Shown here one piece after another: positions 8,212-17,227 of a DNA stretch of 64,000 nucleotides. This DNA is from Halobacterium hubeiense (GTDB lineage Archaea > Halobacteriota > Halobacteria > Halobacteriales > Halobacteriaceae). A program made the translations under genes and the position numbers. The notes below the pieces were generated by a model. That model saw only the letters and a program-made list of their open reading frames with translations, made no database searches and was not told where the DNA came from. The first letter of the stretch is position 1. Each line of letters starts with the position of its first letter. Location: positions 1,364,001 through 1,428,000 of the forward strand of contig NZ_LN831302.1 of NCBI RefSeq assembly GCF_001488575.1, read 5' to 3'.

Positions 8212-9635
8212 TGGCGTCGAGGACGTGGCTGGTGTTGCGCGCGATGGCCCGCGAGGAACACCGCCTGCACGCGGCGCTGTTCGGCGGCCAGCGCTTCGGC
8301 GCGGTCCCCGTGTTCGTCGCGGTCGCGAGCGCGGCGACCGTCGGCGCGCTCCAGTTCACCGGCACGGACGCGGCCGCAATCGCGGACGGCGCGCGCGTGC
8401 TCGCGCTCGCGTTCGGCCTCTACACGGGGACCGCCGGACTGGTCGGCGACGACCTCCTGGAGCGCGCGCTCGGCGAGACCGAGGTGCTGCTCTCGACGGC
8501 GGGCTACCTGCCGCTGTCGCGGCGCCGGCTGCTCGGCGCGTTCCTCGTGAAAGACGCCGCCTACTACGCGGTGTTGTTCTTGCTACCGATTTGCGCGGGG
8601 TTCGCGCCGCTGGTCGCGACGGGCGCGCTCGCGCCGGCGGCGCTGGGCTCGCTGTGGGTGTCGCTTTTGGTCGCGTTCGTCGTCGGGATGGTCGCCACGT
8701 TCGCGGCCATCGCGGCCCGCACGCGCGGCGTCCCGTCGTGGGCGCTCGGTGTCGTCGTCGCCGGCGGCGCCGGAGCGGTCTGGGCGACGGGGAACGCGGC
8801 CGCCGCGTGGAACGCCGTCGTCGCCACCAGTTTCCTGCACGCGCTCGCGGTGCTGGCGGCCGCGCTCGCCGCCGGCGCCGCGGCGCTCGCCGTCTACGTC
8901 CCGACGCACCGCGACCCCGCCGAGACCCGACCGAACCAGTTCGGGCCGCTCGCGGACGCCATCGGCGACGAGAACGGGCTCGTCGCGCGCACGCTGTTGG
9001 ACCTCGCACGCTCCAGCGGCGGCCTCCTCAAGCCCGTCGTGTCGGCGGCGATTCTGCTCGCGCTCGCGGCGTTCCTCGTGGACGTCGCCGCGCGCATCGT
9101 TGGCGTCACCCCGAAGCCCGGCGTCTTCTTCGGGACCGTCCTCGCGCTGAGCGCGTTCACGACGTACAACTGGCTGACGCAGTTCGACAGCGTCGAGGAG
9201 TACCTCCTGTTGCCGGTGTCGGTGCCGGCGGTGTTCCGCGCGAAGCGCACCGCGTTCCTGCTGACCGGGCTCCCCACGTCGGTGGCCGCCTACGTCGTCG
9301 TGCTCGCCATCTACGACGTATCGCTGGTGGACGCCGCCGTCGGGCTGGCGCTGCTCGGCGGGCTCTCGGTGTACCTGTTCGGCGTGACGGTCGCGCTGGC
9401 GGGCTTCGACCCGAACGAGTTCCTCTTCGACGTCCGGCGGTTCGCGCTGTTCACGGCCGGCGTCGCCGTCCCCCTCGTCCCGGTGCTACTGGTCGCGTTC
9501 GCCACCGTCTCCGGCCCGATTTCGGGGGCGTACGCCGGCACGCTCGTCGCCGCCAGCGCCGCCCTCGCCGCGGTCGGGGTGGGCCTCTCGCGGCGCGCCG
9601 GCCCGCGCTGGGCGGCCGTCTACGCGGCCGGGTAG
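8211..9635 (+). CDS. ABC-2-like transporter permease
   Basis: A 474-aa integral membrane protein with about 10-12 hydrophobic helices in an Ala/Val/Leu-rich sequence, no signal peptide, and no soluble domain of note. It is paired with the ATPase directly upstream (ATG at 8211 overlapping that gene's TGA), so it should be the membrane half of an exporter. The GTG at 8208 is an alternative start and would add one residue. Nothing in the sequence identifies the cargo. Confidence 0.85.
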   Translation: MASRTWLVLRAMAREEHRLHAALFGGQRFGAVPVFVAVASAATVGALQFTGTDAAAIADGARVLALAFGLYTGTAGLVGDDLLERALGETEVLLSTAGYLPLSRRRLLGAFLVKDAAYYAVLFLLPICAGFAPLVATGALAPAALGSLWVSLLVAFVVGMVATFAAIAARTRGVPSWALGVVVAGGAGAVWATGNAAAAWNAVVATSFLHALAVLAAALAAGAAALAVYVPTHRDPAETRPNQFGPLADAIGDENGLVARTLLDLARSSGGLLKPVVSAAILLALAAFLVDVAARIVGVTPKPGVFFGTVLALSAFTTYNWLTQFDSVEEYLLLPVSVPAVFRAKRTAFLLTGLPTSVAAYVVVLAIYDVSLVDAAVGLALLGGLSVYLFGVTVALAGFDPNEFLFDVRRFALFTAGVAVPLVPVLLVAFATVSGPISGAYAGTLVAASAALAAVGVGLSRRAGPRWAAVYAAG

Positions 9636-9707
9636 GCCGGTGTCGAAGGCGGCGAGGACTGACGGTGCCCGCCACACGTTTAGTGGGGGACTACCTAGAC
9701 GTGGCTA

Positions 9708-10709
9708 ATGAAGGACAGCATCCTCGAAGCCATCGGGTCGCCGCTGGTCCGCGTCCCCGCTCCCGAGGGCGCGACCGTCGCGGCGAAACTCGAGGCGTTC
9801 AACCCCGGGGGGTCCGCGAAGGACCGGCCCGCCCGAGAGATGGTGCTGGCCGCGGAGCGCGAGGGCCACGTCTCGCCGGGCGACCGCCTCGTAGAGGCCA
9901 CCAGCGGGAACACGGGCATCGGCCTCGCGGTCGTCGCTGCCGCGCGCGGCTACGACCTCACCATCGTGATGCCGGCGTCGATGTCCGAGGAGCGACGCCG
10001 CCTGCTGCGCGCGTACGGCGCGGACCTCGAACTCGTCGAGGGCGGCATGGAGACCGCCAACGAGCGCGCCGACCGGATGGCCGCCGAGGACGGCGGGTTC
10101 CGCGTCAGCCAGTTCGAGAACCCCGCGAACCCGCGGGCGCACTACCGGACGACCGCCGAGGAGATAATCGACCAAGTGGAGGGCCGCGAGATAGACGCGT
10201 TCGTCGCCGGCGTCGGTACCGGTGGGACCATCACGGGCACCGCGACCCGGCTCAAGGAGGAGTACCCCGACATGGAGGTCGTCGCGGTCGAACCCGAGGA
10301 GAACGCCGTGCTCTCGACCGGCGAGTCCGGCGACGACGACTTCCAGGGGATGGGACCGGGGTTCGTCAGCGACCTCCTCGACCGCGACCTCATCGACACC
10401 GTGGAGCGCGTCGCCGTCGAGGACGCCGAGGCGACCGTCCGCGAGCTCGCGCGCGAGCAGGGCATCCTCGTCGGGCAGTCCAGCGGCGCCGCCTACGTCG
10501 CCGCCGAGCGCGTCGCCGAGCGCATCGCCGAACCCGGGCTGAACTGCCCGGAAGCCGACTTCGACGCCGCCGACCTCGCGGACGCCGGCATCGACGAGGA
10601 CGCCCTCGCCGACGGCGGCACGCCCGACTACGACGACTGCCCGCTCGTGGTTACGGTGTTCCCGGACTCCGGCGAGCGCTACCTCTCCGCGGGCGTCTTC
10701 GACGCCTGA
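9708..10709 (+). CDS. cysK: Cysteine synthase family PLP enzyme
   Basis: O-acetylserine (or O-phosphoserine) sulfhydrylase-type enzyme of fold type II, 333 aa. K38 in GGSAKDRPA is the PLP Schiff-base lysine. EATSGNTGIG binds substrate and GVGTGGTITG binds the PLP phosphate. The C-terminus ends with the family motif PDSGERYLS, but an extra acidic insert of about 30 residues, bracketed by two Cys (about 281 and 313), interrupts the last alpha/beta unit. A TATA-like cgtttag lies about 30 nt upstream. The convergent neighbour's stop codon abuts directly. Cystathionine beta-synthase activity cannot be excluded. Confidence 0.9.
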   Translation: MKDSILEAIGSPLVRVPAPEGATVAAKLEAFNPGGSAKDRPAREMVLAAEREGHVSPGDRLVEATSGNTGIGLAVVAAARGYDLTIVMPASMSEERRRLLRAYGADLELVEGGMETANERADRMAAEDGGFRVSQFENPANPRAHYRTTAEEIIDQVEGREIDAFVAGVGTGGTITGTATRLKEEYPDMEVVAVEPEENAVLSTGESGDDDFQGMGPGFVSDLLDRDLIDTVERVAVEDAEATVRELAREQGILVGQSSGAAYVAAERVAERIAEPGLNCPEADFDAADLADAGIDEDALADGGTPDYDDCPLVVTVFPDSGERYLSAGVFDA

Positions 10710-11162
10710 TTACGCCTCGAACTCGGCTTCTGTCACGCGCACGACCACGGTCTCCTCGACGTCCCGGAGGTCGTAGTCGGGACGCTCGCCCTGCACGCGC
10801 GTGACGTACATCGGCTCGACGAGTTCGCCGTCCTCCACGCCGTAGACCTTCAGCCGCGCGTCCGTCTCCGGCGCGCGCACGTCCCCGTCCCGGACGGCCG
10901 CGGCGAGGTCGCGGGAGAGCCACTCGTCGTCGGCCACGGACGGTTCGAGGACGAACGCCTCCTCGGCGAGCCGGACGAGATACCAGTTCAGGTCGTTCAA
11001 AAGCGACACCGCGGCGCCGAGGCTCACGGTGTCCACGGCGACCGTGTTCTCGTACGGCGACCTCACGTCGTAGGTCGCTAGTGCGCGCCGCGCGGTTTCG
11101 TACGCGAACAGCTCCGTGCGAAGGTCCACCTCCGGCTTGCCGACGATGCAGACGCGCGTCAC
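10710..11162 (-). CDS. Conserved halophile protein coupled to thiI
   Basis: A 150-aa acidic protein that I cannot assign to a characterised family. It begins TRVCIVGKPEVDL and contains a YENTVAVD segment, and it has no membrane helix or signal peptide. The GTG start at 11162 overlaps the thiI stop codon (GTGA, 4 nt), so it is the second gene of a thiI operon and translationally coupled. This suggests, without proof, a role tied to tRNA thiolation or thiamine sulfur transfer. A longer frame beginning at 11213 would lie inside thiI and is less likely. Its stop codon abuts that of the convergent cysK. Confidence 0.75.
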   Translation of the reverse strand: MTRVCIVGKPEVDLRTELFAYETARRALATYDVRSPYENTVAVDTVSLGAAVSLLNDLNWYLVRLAEEAFVLEPSVADDEWLSRDLAAAVRDGDVRAPETDARLKVYGVEDGELVEPMYVTRVQGERPDYDLRDVEETVVVRVTEAEFEA

Positions 11163-12337
11163 GCCGGCACCCCCTCCGAGACTTCGATGCCGTCGGCGAC
11201 CGCGTCGGCCCACGCGAAGAGGTCGTCGGGTTCGTCCTTGCGGACGCTCTCCATGGACGCGGCCGTCAACGGTTGGTTCGGCGCGAGGCGCTCGCAGCCG
11301 ACGTTCAGCGTGGAGTCGCGGTACGTGCCGACCTCGCGGGCGCGAGCGATTATCTCCTGCTTGTCGAGCGCGAACAGCGGCCGGTGGACCGGGAGGTCGG
11401 TGACGCGGTCTACGACCGCGAAGTTCGCGGCGGTCTGACTGGACTTCTGCCCCAGCGACTCACCCGTGACGACGCCGACGGCGCCGACCTGTTCGGCGAG
11501 CCGTTCGGCGACCCGGTACATGAACCGGCGGTACGAGAGCATCCGCGTGCGACCGACCTCGTCGCCGAGGCGTTCGACCGCGTCGCCGGCGTCGGCCACG
11601 CGCAGCCGCAGGTCGAAGTTCGGCGCGTACGCCGCGAGGTTGCGCGCCGTCTCCTCGGCGCGGGCGCGGTGGTCGGGGCCGCCGTACGGCCCGAGGTCGA
11701 GGTACAGCGGGACGACCGGCGAGCCGCGCTTCATCGCCTCCCACGCCGCGACCGGCGAGTCGATGCCGCCGGAGACGAGCGCGACCAGCGGCTTCTGCGT
11801 GCCCAGCGGCATCCCGCCGGGGCCGTCGCGGTGCTCCACGAAGACGAACGCCTCCTCGTGGCGGACCTCCACGGAGAACGTGACGTCGGGGTCGTCGAGG
11901 TCGACTTCCGGTCGGACGTCCTGCTCGACGGCGTGCCAGACGGCGTCCCCGCCCTCGCGGTTGACGTCGTGGCTGCCGAAGTCGTGGTCGCCGACGCGGC
12001 GGGCGTCCACGGCGTACGCGCCGCCGTCGTAGCACTCGCGGGCGGTCAGCGCGAGCGCGCCGCGAATCGAGCGCAGCTCCGCGGGCACCGAGAGCGCGGG
12101 GCTCGCGGAGACGACGCCGAACGTGTCGGCGGCGGCGTCCGCGGCGGCGTCCGGGTCGGGCGTGCGCACGAGCAGGCGGCCCCACTCGCGTTCGACGTCG
12201 CCCGGAATCCCGCGGTCGTCGAGGATGGCTTGGAGGTTCTCGCGGAGCCGGCGCTCCATGTCCGACTGCACCGAACTCGACTTCACGCCGACGTCGCCGT
12301 GCCGGACGACGACGGCGTCCGCACCGGGCGGTAGCAT
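11159..12337 (-). CDS. thiI: tRNA 4-thiouridine synthetase ThiI
   Basis: A 392-aa protein with an N-terminal ferredoxin-like/THUMP RNA-binding region (about 1-165) and a C-terminal PP-loop adenylation domain with SGGIDSP (about 181-187). It activates U8 of tRNA for thiolation, and possibly takes part in thiazole formation. It lacks the C-terminal rhodanese domain of E. coli ThiI, as is usual in archaea, so sulfur must come from another donor. The start at 12337 gives MLPPGADAVVVRHG at the family N-terminus. The nearby cysK and the coupled downstream gene place it in a sulfur-metabolism neighbourhood. Confidence 0.93.
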   Translation of the reverse strand: MLPPGADAVVVRHGDVGVKSSSVQSDMERRLRENLQAILDDRGIPGDVEREWGRLLVRTPDPDAAADAAADTFGVVSASPALSVPAELRSIRGALALTARECYDGGAYAVDARRVGDHDFGSHDVNREGGDAVWHAVEQDVRPEVDLDDPDVTFSVEVRHEEAFVFVEHRDGPGGMPLGTQKPLVALVSGGIDSPVAAWEAMKRGSPVVPLYLDLGPYGGPDHRARAEETARNLAAYAPNFDLRLRVADAGDAVERLGDEVGRTRMLSYRRFMYRVAERLAEQVGAVGVVTGESLGQKSSQTAANFAVVDRVTDLPVHRPLFALDKQEIIARAREVGTYRDSTLNVGCERLAPNQPLTAASMESVRKDEPDDLFAWADAVADGIEVSEGVPA

Positions 12338-12519
12338 GGTAGCAGGAAGCCGACCCGGCAGTAAACACCTATCGCCTGCCGGCGGAGAACACTCGCAGAC
12401 CGGGGGGTCCACCGGGGCGACGCGCACCGAGAACGCGGTCGCCAGCGGCTCCGGACTCGGACGTGGTGAGCGGCGGAATTACGGAAGAACAGCGCGTTCG
12501 CCGAGCGAACTGCGAGCGC

Positions 12520-12786
12520 TTAGATGCGGCCGACTTCCTCGACGCCGACGCTCTCGACGTCGTCGACGTTCGAGAAGGCCTCCTCGACGGCTTCCGTGCC
12601 GCCCGCGTCGTCGGGCACGATGACCGTCGTGAGGAGCGCGGTGAGGCCGAACGCGACCTCCTCGGTCTCGACGCCGTTGATCTTCGCGCCCTCGGGGAGG
12701 GACTCCGAGAGGCGCTCCTCGAGGTCGTCGAGGTCGACGTCGGGGCTCTCCGGCATGACCTTGAGGACGGCGGCGACCTTCCCCAT
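12520..12786 (-). CDS. ef1b: Translation elongation factor 1-beta
   Basis: Archaeal aEF-1beta, the nucleotide exchange factor for aEF-1alpha; 88 aa, the usual length. The [20 protein letters not shown]-terminus and the C-terminal [14 protein letters not shown] match the small ferredoxin-like fold of the family. It is the second gene of a two-gene operon, with its ATG 2 nt after the stop of the zinc-finger gene. This linkage is conserved in halophiles. Confidence 0.95.
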   Translation of the reverse strand: MGKVAAVLKVMPESPDVDLDDLEERLSESLPEGAKINGVETEEVAFGLTALLTTVIVPDDAGGTEAVEEAFSNVDDVESVGVEEVGRI

Positions 12787-12788
12787 CG

Positions 12789-12974
12789 TTACGGCCCCCG
12801 GAACCCGCAGTCGGGACACTCGTAGAGGTTGCTCTGCTTGCGGCACTTCGCGCAGCGGTAGATCTGCTGGCCGCAGTCCGGGCACTTGAACGCGGCGGCG
12901 GTCGTGCCGGAGATGTTGATGCCACAGGACACGCACTTGCGCGCCCGTTTGGCTTCGGTTTCGGTTTCGCTCAT
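12789..12974 (-). CDS. Small double zinc-finger protein (HVO_2753-like)
   Basis: A 61-aa protein with four CxxC knuckles: CVSCG, CPDCG, CAKC and CPDCG, enough for two zinc sites. It closely resembles Haloferax HVO_2753, a two-zinc-finger protein whose loss affects swarming and biofilm formation. The invariant core [18 protein letters not shown] is present. It lies directly upstream of aEF-1beta in one transcript. A TATA-like box (forward gttttaac, 12997-13004) is 23-30 nt before the ATG, so the message is probably leaderless. It may act as an RNA-binding or ribosome-associated protein, inferred only from the neighbour. Confidence 0.9.
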   Translation of the reverse strand: MSETETEAKRARKCVSCGINISGTTAAAFKCPDCGQQIYRCAKCRKQSNLYECPDCGFRGP

Positions 12975-13033
12975 ACGTTGTTTTGCGCCCGGACGCGTTT
13001 TAACCGTTGTCTTTCGGCGTCGCCGACCGGTAG

Positions 13034-13603
13034 CTAGCTCCCGGGGAGGATGTCGCCGAGGGCGGCGCCGATGGCCATCGGGAGGAGCGCGACGGCGACC
13101 GTGGACGCGGCGAGCATCGGGTCCGTCCACGAGATGCGGCCCCACGCGGTCAACAACAGCGTCGCCGTGACCGTGGACGCGCCGAGGACGCCGACGAGGC
13201 GGCGCGGGATGACGCCGAGAATCGGGTCCGCGACGCGGACGTCCTGGAACTGCGCGACGTACAGCAGGCCGTAAACGATGACGACGGTGCTTGCGAGGCT
13301 CCCCACGAGCAACGGGAGGTGGCCGGCGAGAAACTCGCCGGCCTCGTTGGTGCCGCCTTCGACGGCCATCGGGATGCCGAACAGGAGGCTTCCCAGCAGG
13401 GCTTCCGCGAGATCGTTGGCGTCGAAGCCGTAGATGACGCGGCCGAACGTCCCCTCGGGCTGCATGTCCGTCGCCATCTCCTTCACTTCGCGGAGCTGTT
13501 GGCGGGCTTCGTCGTCCTCGACGTGGTCGTCTAAGTCTTCGAGTTCGTCGAAGAGGTCCGAGAAGTCCCTTTGGCTCTCGGACGGTCCCGGTGGTGCGCT
13601 CAT
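13034..13603 (-). CDS. DUF2391-like integral membrane protein
   Basis: A 189-aa protein. An acidic cytoplasmic N-terminus of about 65 residues with coiled-coil character is followed by about four membrane helices. The [20 protein letters not shown] segment at the first helix and the [16 protein letters not shown] loop fit, from memory, the DUF2391 family of archaeal membrane proteins. Function unknown. The start at 13603 is supported by a TATA-like sequence (forward cttaaaac, 13627-13634). It is divergent from the YwbE-like gene. Confidence 0.75.
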   Translation of the reverse strand: MSAPPGPSESQRDFSDLFDELEDLDDHVEDDEARQQLREVKEMATDMQPEGTFGRVIYGFDANDLAEALLGSLLFGIPMAVEGGTNEAGEFLAGHLPLLVGSLASTVVIVYGLLYVAQFQDVRVADPILGVIPRRLVGVLGASTVTATLLLTAWGRISWTDPMLAASTVAVALLPMAIGAALGDILPGS

Positions 13604-13675
13604 GTACGACGACACAGCCGCCCGGAACTTAAAACGGCCAGCAGTATCTTGGGCGGGGCGTTCGACGGCTCGCGC

Positions 13676-13897
13676 ATGACCGAACAGCCACCGGAGTACC
13701 CGCACCCGAACGAGCTGAAGAAGGGACTGCACGTGGTCATCGAACAGGGACACGGCAAGGAACCCATCGAGGGCGAAGTCGGCGCGGTGCTCGGCGAAGC
13801 CGACCCGGAGGGCGCGCGCGTGAAACTGAAGTCCGGCGCCGAGGGCGTCGTCCGCCGCATCGAGCCCAGCGGGGGCGGCGGTCCGCAGCCGACGTGA
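13676..13897 (+). CDS. YwbE family small protein
   Basis: A 73-aa protein with the small beta-barrel signature of YwbE (DUF2196): ELKKGLHVVIEQ, then GEVGAVLGEADPEGARVKL and GVVRRI, a KOW/SH3-like turn pattern. No enzymatic residues are visible and its role is unknown; the fold suggests RNA or protein contact. It precedes the nop5-flpA operon by 61 nt, but nop5 has its own TATA-like box. Confidence 0.8.
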   Translation: MTEQPPEYPHPNELKKGLHVVIEQGHGKEPIEGEVGAVLGEADPEGARVKLKSGAEGVVRRIEPSGGGGPQPT

Positions 13898-13927
13898 GGG
13901 GCGGCGGTGCTGACGCCACACGAGTGG

Positions 13928-13933
13928 GTTTAA
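13928..13933 (+). promoter_or_regulatory. TATA-like box of nop5-flpA
   Basis: The sequence gtttaa lies 26-31 nt before the nop5 ATG at 13959, with G-rich flanks. Spacing predicts a leaderless transcript. Confidence 0.55.
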
Positions 13934-13958
13934 CCCCGCGCGGCCGGTACGCCTGCAC

Positions 13959-14792
13959 ATGACTGAACAGGGGTGGTTCGTCGGCGTCGAGCCCGGCGAC
14001 GCCGCCGCGATGGGCGAAGCCGTCCGCGAAGGCGAGGCGGACGCGCCCGCGGACTGGCCCGAGCGGGCCGTCGACGCGGGGTTCGCCGACGACGCCGACG
14101 AGTACTACGAGCTGCTGCGGGACGCGACGCTGGCGGGGACGCGGGCCGCCGTCCGCGAGCGCGAGGCCGCCGACGACCAACAACTGATTCACGCGGTGCG
14201 CGCGGCCGCGGACCTCGCGGACGCCGCCAACGAGCTCGCCGAGCGCGGCACGGAGTGGGCGGGCAGCGTCTTCGCGGACGTGGACAGCGGCGTCGAGGGC
14301 GCGCGCGAGGTCGCGGAGCGCGAGCCGGAGAACGCCACCGAGGAGCGCGCGGTCGCGCTCTGCGAGCGCGTCGCGGGCCTCGCCGACGAGCGCGACGATG
14401 TCCGCGAGTACGTCGAGCGGCAGGCGCCGACGGTCGCGCCGAACCTCTCGAACCTCGCGGGGCCGATGCTCGCCGCGCGCCTGATTGCGCTGGCGGGCGG
14501 CCTCGACGACCTCGCGAAACAGCCCAGCGGCACGGTGCAGGTGCTTGGCGCGGAGGACGCGCTGTTCGCGCACCTCCGCGGGCATGCGCCGTCGCCGAAG
14601 CACGGCGCCATCTACACGCACGACTACGTGCGCAACACCCACCCCGAGCACCGGGGGTCGGCGGCGCGCGCACTGGCCGGGAAGCTCTCTATCGCCGCGC
14701 GCATCGACCACTACTCGGGGGACCTGCGGCCCGAGTTGCGGGAGGAGCTGGACGAACGCATCGAGCGCATCCGCGCTCGTGATACGGAATGA
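13959..14792 (+). CDS. nop5: Nop5/Nop56-like box C/D sRNP protein
   Basis: Core protein of the archaeal box C/D RNP, which bridges fibrillarin to the L7Ae-bound guide RNA during 2'-O-methylation of rRNA and tRNA. 277 aa, shorter than non-halophile Nop5 because the lysine-rich C-terminal tail is missing, as usual in halophiles. The coiled coil lies about residues 80-150. The Nop RNA-binding domain contains NLSNLAGPMLAARLIALAGG, the hallmark GAEDALFAHL, and PSPKHGAIYTHDYV. Its stop overlaps the fibrillarin start (ATGA). Confidence 0.95.
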   Translation: MTEQGWFVGVEPGDAAAMGEAVREGEADAPADWPERAVDAGFADDADEYYELLRDATLAGTRAAVREREAADDQQLIHAVRAAADLADAANELAERGTEWAGSVFADVDSGVEGAREVAEREPENATEERAVALCERVAGLADERDDVREYVERQAPTVAPNLSNLAGPMLAARLIALAGGLDDLAKQPSGTVQVLGAEDALFAHLRGHAPSPKHGAIYTHDYVRNTHPEHRGSAARALAGKLSIAARIDHYSGDLRPELREELDERIERIRARDTE

Positions 14793-15418
14793 GTCTCCCA
14801 GAGGGCGTCCAGCGCCGCGAGTTCGATGGCGAGGAAGTGCTCGCGACGCGCGGCGAGCCGGTGTACGGCGAGCCCGTCGTCGAGGGGTGGCGGCGCTGGG
14901 ACGCGTCCCGCTCGAAGCTCGGCGCGACGTTCGCGCACGGCCTCGACACGGGCCTGTCCGGCGGTGACGGCGTGCTCTACTTGGGCGCGGCGAACGGGAC
15001 GACCGTGAGCCACGTCGCGGACTTCGCGGGCCCAACGTACGCCGTCGAGTTCGCGCCGCGGCCCGTCCGCGACCTGCTCGGCGTCGCCGAGGACCGCGGG
15101 AACCTCTTCCCGCTGCTGAAGGACGCGCGCAAGCCCGAAACGTACGCCCACGTCGTCGAGTCCAGGCTGGATGCCATCGTGCAGGACGTGGCGACGCGCG
15201 GGCAGGCCGACGTCGCGCTCGCGAACCGGCAGTTCCTCGCCGACGACGGCCGGTTCGTCGGCGCCATCAAGGCGCGCAGCGAGGACGTCACGCGCGAGCC
15301 CGAGGCCGTCTTCGAGGACGTGTTGGAGCGGCTCCGCGAGGGGTACGAGGTGCTCTCGACCGACCGGCTGGAGCCACACCACGACGACCACCTCGCGGTC
15401 GTCGCGACGCCGAAGTAG
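14789..15418 (+). CDS. flpA: Fibrillarin-like rRNA/tRNA 2'-O-methyltransferase
   Basis: SAM-dependent catalytic subunit of box C/D RNPs, 209 aa. SAM-binding motif I is VLYLGAANGTTVSHVADF (about residues 66-83). The catalytic K-D-K-H set is consistent with the aligned positions (for example DVALANRQF around the catalytic Asp region). Translation is coupled to nop5 by a 4-nt ATGA overlap, the conserved archaeal arrangement ensuring stoichiometric synthesis. Confidence 0.95.
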   Translation: MSLPEGVQRREFDGEEVLATRGEPVYGEPVVEGWRRWDASRSKLGATFAHGLDTGLSGGDGVLYLGAANGTTVSHVADFAGPTYAVEFAPRPVRDLLGVAEDRGNLFPLLKDARKPETYAHVVESRLDAIVQDVATRGQADVALANRQFLADDGRFVGAIKARSEDVTREPEAVFEDVLERLREGYEVLSTDRLEPHHDDHLAVVATPK

Positions 15419-15469
15419 CCGCGATAGGTCGAGGGGGAGACACCCGGTAGCTCCGCCGACTTCCAGAAC

Positions 15470-15476
15470 TATTTAC
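15470..15476 (+). promoter_or_regulatory. TATA-like box of gshA
   Basis: The sequence tatttac lies 27-33 nt before the gshA ATG at 15503. It separates gshA transcription from the upstream nop5-flpA operon. Confidence 0.55.
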
Positions 15477-15502
15477 GGCCGCCACGGGTAACTCCCGCCA
15501 GC

Positions 15503-16612
15503 ATGGACGTGGGTTCGCCGGAAGCGTTCGCGGAACTGGGGACGCTCGGCGTCGAGGAGGAGTTCTTCGTCGTCGGCGAGGACGGCGTCCCGACGGCCGG
15601 CACCGACCGGCTGGTCTACGAGGCAGAGCCGCCGGAGCTGCTGGAGGGACGCCTCGACCACGAGCTGTTCAAGTTCGTCGTGGAGACGCAGACGCCCAAG
15701 CTCGACGGCCCGGGCGACGCCGCAGACGCGGTCCGGGACGTGCGGGCGGCGCTGGTCGCGCACGCCGAGGCCAACGGCTACCGCATCGCCGCCGCGGGCC
15801 TCCACCCGGGCGCTCGCTGGCGCGAACACGAGCACGCCGAGAAGCCCCGCTATCGCTCCCAGCTCGAACGCATCCAGTACCCACAGCACCGCAACACGAC
15901 CGCCGGCCTGCACGTCCACGTCGGCGTGGACGACGCGGACAAGGCGGTGTGGGTGGCGAACCAGTTGCGCTGGCACGTCCCCGTGATGTTGGCGCTGTCG
16001 GCGAACTCGCCGTTCTGGAACGGCTTCGACACGGGGCTGGCGTCGGCGCGCGCGAAAATCTTCGAGGGGCTCCCGAACACCGGGATTCCCACCGAGTTCG
16101 ACTCCTACGCGGACTTCGACCGCTTCGAGCGCCTGATGGTGGAGAACGGCGCCATCGAGGACCGCGGGGAACTCTGGTACGACGTGCGCCCGCACTCCGG
16201 GCACGGCACCGTCGAAGTCCGGGCGCCCGACGGGCAGGCCGACCCCGAGACGGTGCAGGCGTTCGTGGAGTACACGCACGCGCTCGTCGTGGACTACGCG
16301 AAGCGTTACGAGGACGCCGCCGAACCCACGGTCACGGACGTCTTCGGGGACGGCGACCCGAGCGGCGCGCTCCGCCGCGAGGTCTTAGACGAGAACAAGT
16401 GGCGGGCGACCCGACACGGCCACGACGCGGCGTTCGTCCGGCGGGACGCCGGCGGCGAGGTGTCGCTGGGCGAGGTCGTCGAGCGCGAGTGCGAGCGCCT
16501 CGGCGTCGCCGGCATCCGGGACGTCTACGAGGCGGAGTCGGGCGCGAGCGCGCAGCGCCGGCTGCTCGCCGAAGCCGGGGAAGCGGCGCTGTACGAGTCG
16601 CTGGTCCTCTGA
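15503..16612 (+). CDS. gshA: Glutamate-cysteine ligase
   Basis: ATP-dependent ligase of the GCS2 family that makes gamma-glutamylcysteine, the main low-molecular thiol of halophilic archaea in place of glutathione. 369 aa. The N-terminal [10 protein letters not shown] motif holds the metal/ATP-binding glutamates. HVHVGV and [14 protein letters not shown] are the family's substrate and active-site segments. It has its own TATA-like box. It fits the thioredoxin and cysteine-synthase genes nearby as part of thiol metabolism. Confidence 0.94.
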   Translation: MDVGSPEAFAELGTLGVEEEFFVVGEDGVPTAGTDRLVYEAEPPELLEGRLDHELFKFVVETQTPKLDGPGDAADAVRDVRAALVAHAEANGYRIAAAGLHPGARWREHEHAEKPRYRSQLERIQYPQHRNTTAGLHVHVGVDDADKAVWVANQLRWHVPVMLALSANSPFWNGFDTGLASARAKIFEGLPNTGIPTEFDSYADFDRFERLMVENGAIEDRGELWYDVRPHSGHGTVEVRAPDGQADPETVQAFVEYTHALVVDYAKRYEDAAEPTVTDVFGDGDPSGALRREVLDENKWRATRHGHDAAFVRRDAGGEVSLGEVVERECERLGVAGIRDVYEAESGASAQRRLLAEAGEAALYESLVL

Positions 16613-16687
16613 GTGGTACCGGGCGAGCCCGCGGGGGGCGAAGAGCTTTTCATCCACACGTCGCTTTTGACCCGAACGAGACGACGC

Positions 16688-17188
16688 ATGTCCGAGGACA
16701 CTACCGACGAGACAGCGGGGGAGGACCAGTCGCCGCGGGACCGACTCGGGGAGGAGAAAGAGCGCGCCGTCGCGGGCTTCGACCAGGGGGTCGTCGACAT
16801 CCTCTCGTGGGTGCTCGACACGGAGACGCGGGCGCGCATCTTCGTCTACCTCCGCCAGCACCCGTGGAGCACCAGCGAGGAGGTCGCCGACGGCACGGGG
16901 CTGTACCCCTCGACGGTCCGCGAGGCGCTCGCGGAGCTCGCCGAGGAGGACGTCGTCGAGCGCCGCAAGCGTCAGAGCGAGGGCGCCGGCAACAACCCCT
17001 ACGAGTACACCGCCATCGCGCCCAGCGACCTCGTGGGCGGCGTCGTCGGCCGCGTGCAGGACGAACTCAACACCGTGTTCAACCTCGACGCGCACCTCGG
17101 CAGCGAGGACGCCGACGCCGCCGACGAACCCGTCCGCATCGAGGTCGAAGCCGCCGACGACGGCGACGAGGACGAACAGCGCTCCTGA
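16688..17188 (+). CDS. Winged-helix transcriptional regulator
   Basis: A 166-aa protein with a winged helix at about residues 45-105: the helix-turn-helix STSEEVADGTGLYPSTVREA and a wing rich in Arg/Lys (VERRKRQSEG). Both termini are very acidic. It resembles the ArsR/TrmB-like single-domain regulators conserved next to gshA in halophiles. No sensor domain is seen. The ATG at 16688 is preferred; the upstream GTG frame starting at 16613 runs through the promoter. Target genes cannot be deduced, but gshA is an obvious candidate by position. Confidence 0.8.
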   Translation: MSEDTTDETAGEDQSPRDRLGEEKERAVAGFDQGVVDILSWVLDTETRARIFVYLRQHPWSTSEEVADGTGLYPSTVREALAELAEEDVVERRKRQSEGAGNNPYEYTAIAPSDLVGGVVGRVQDELNTVFNLDAHLGSEDADAADEPVRIEVEAADDGDEDEQRS

Positions 17189-17227
17189 ACCCAAACTGGT
17201 AAACGCGGCGGGGTCTTCCGCCGGCGT

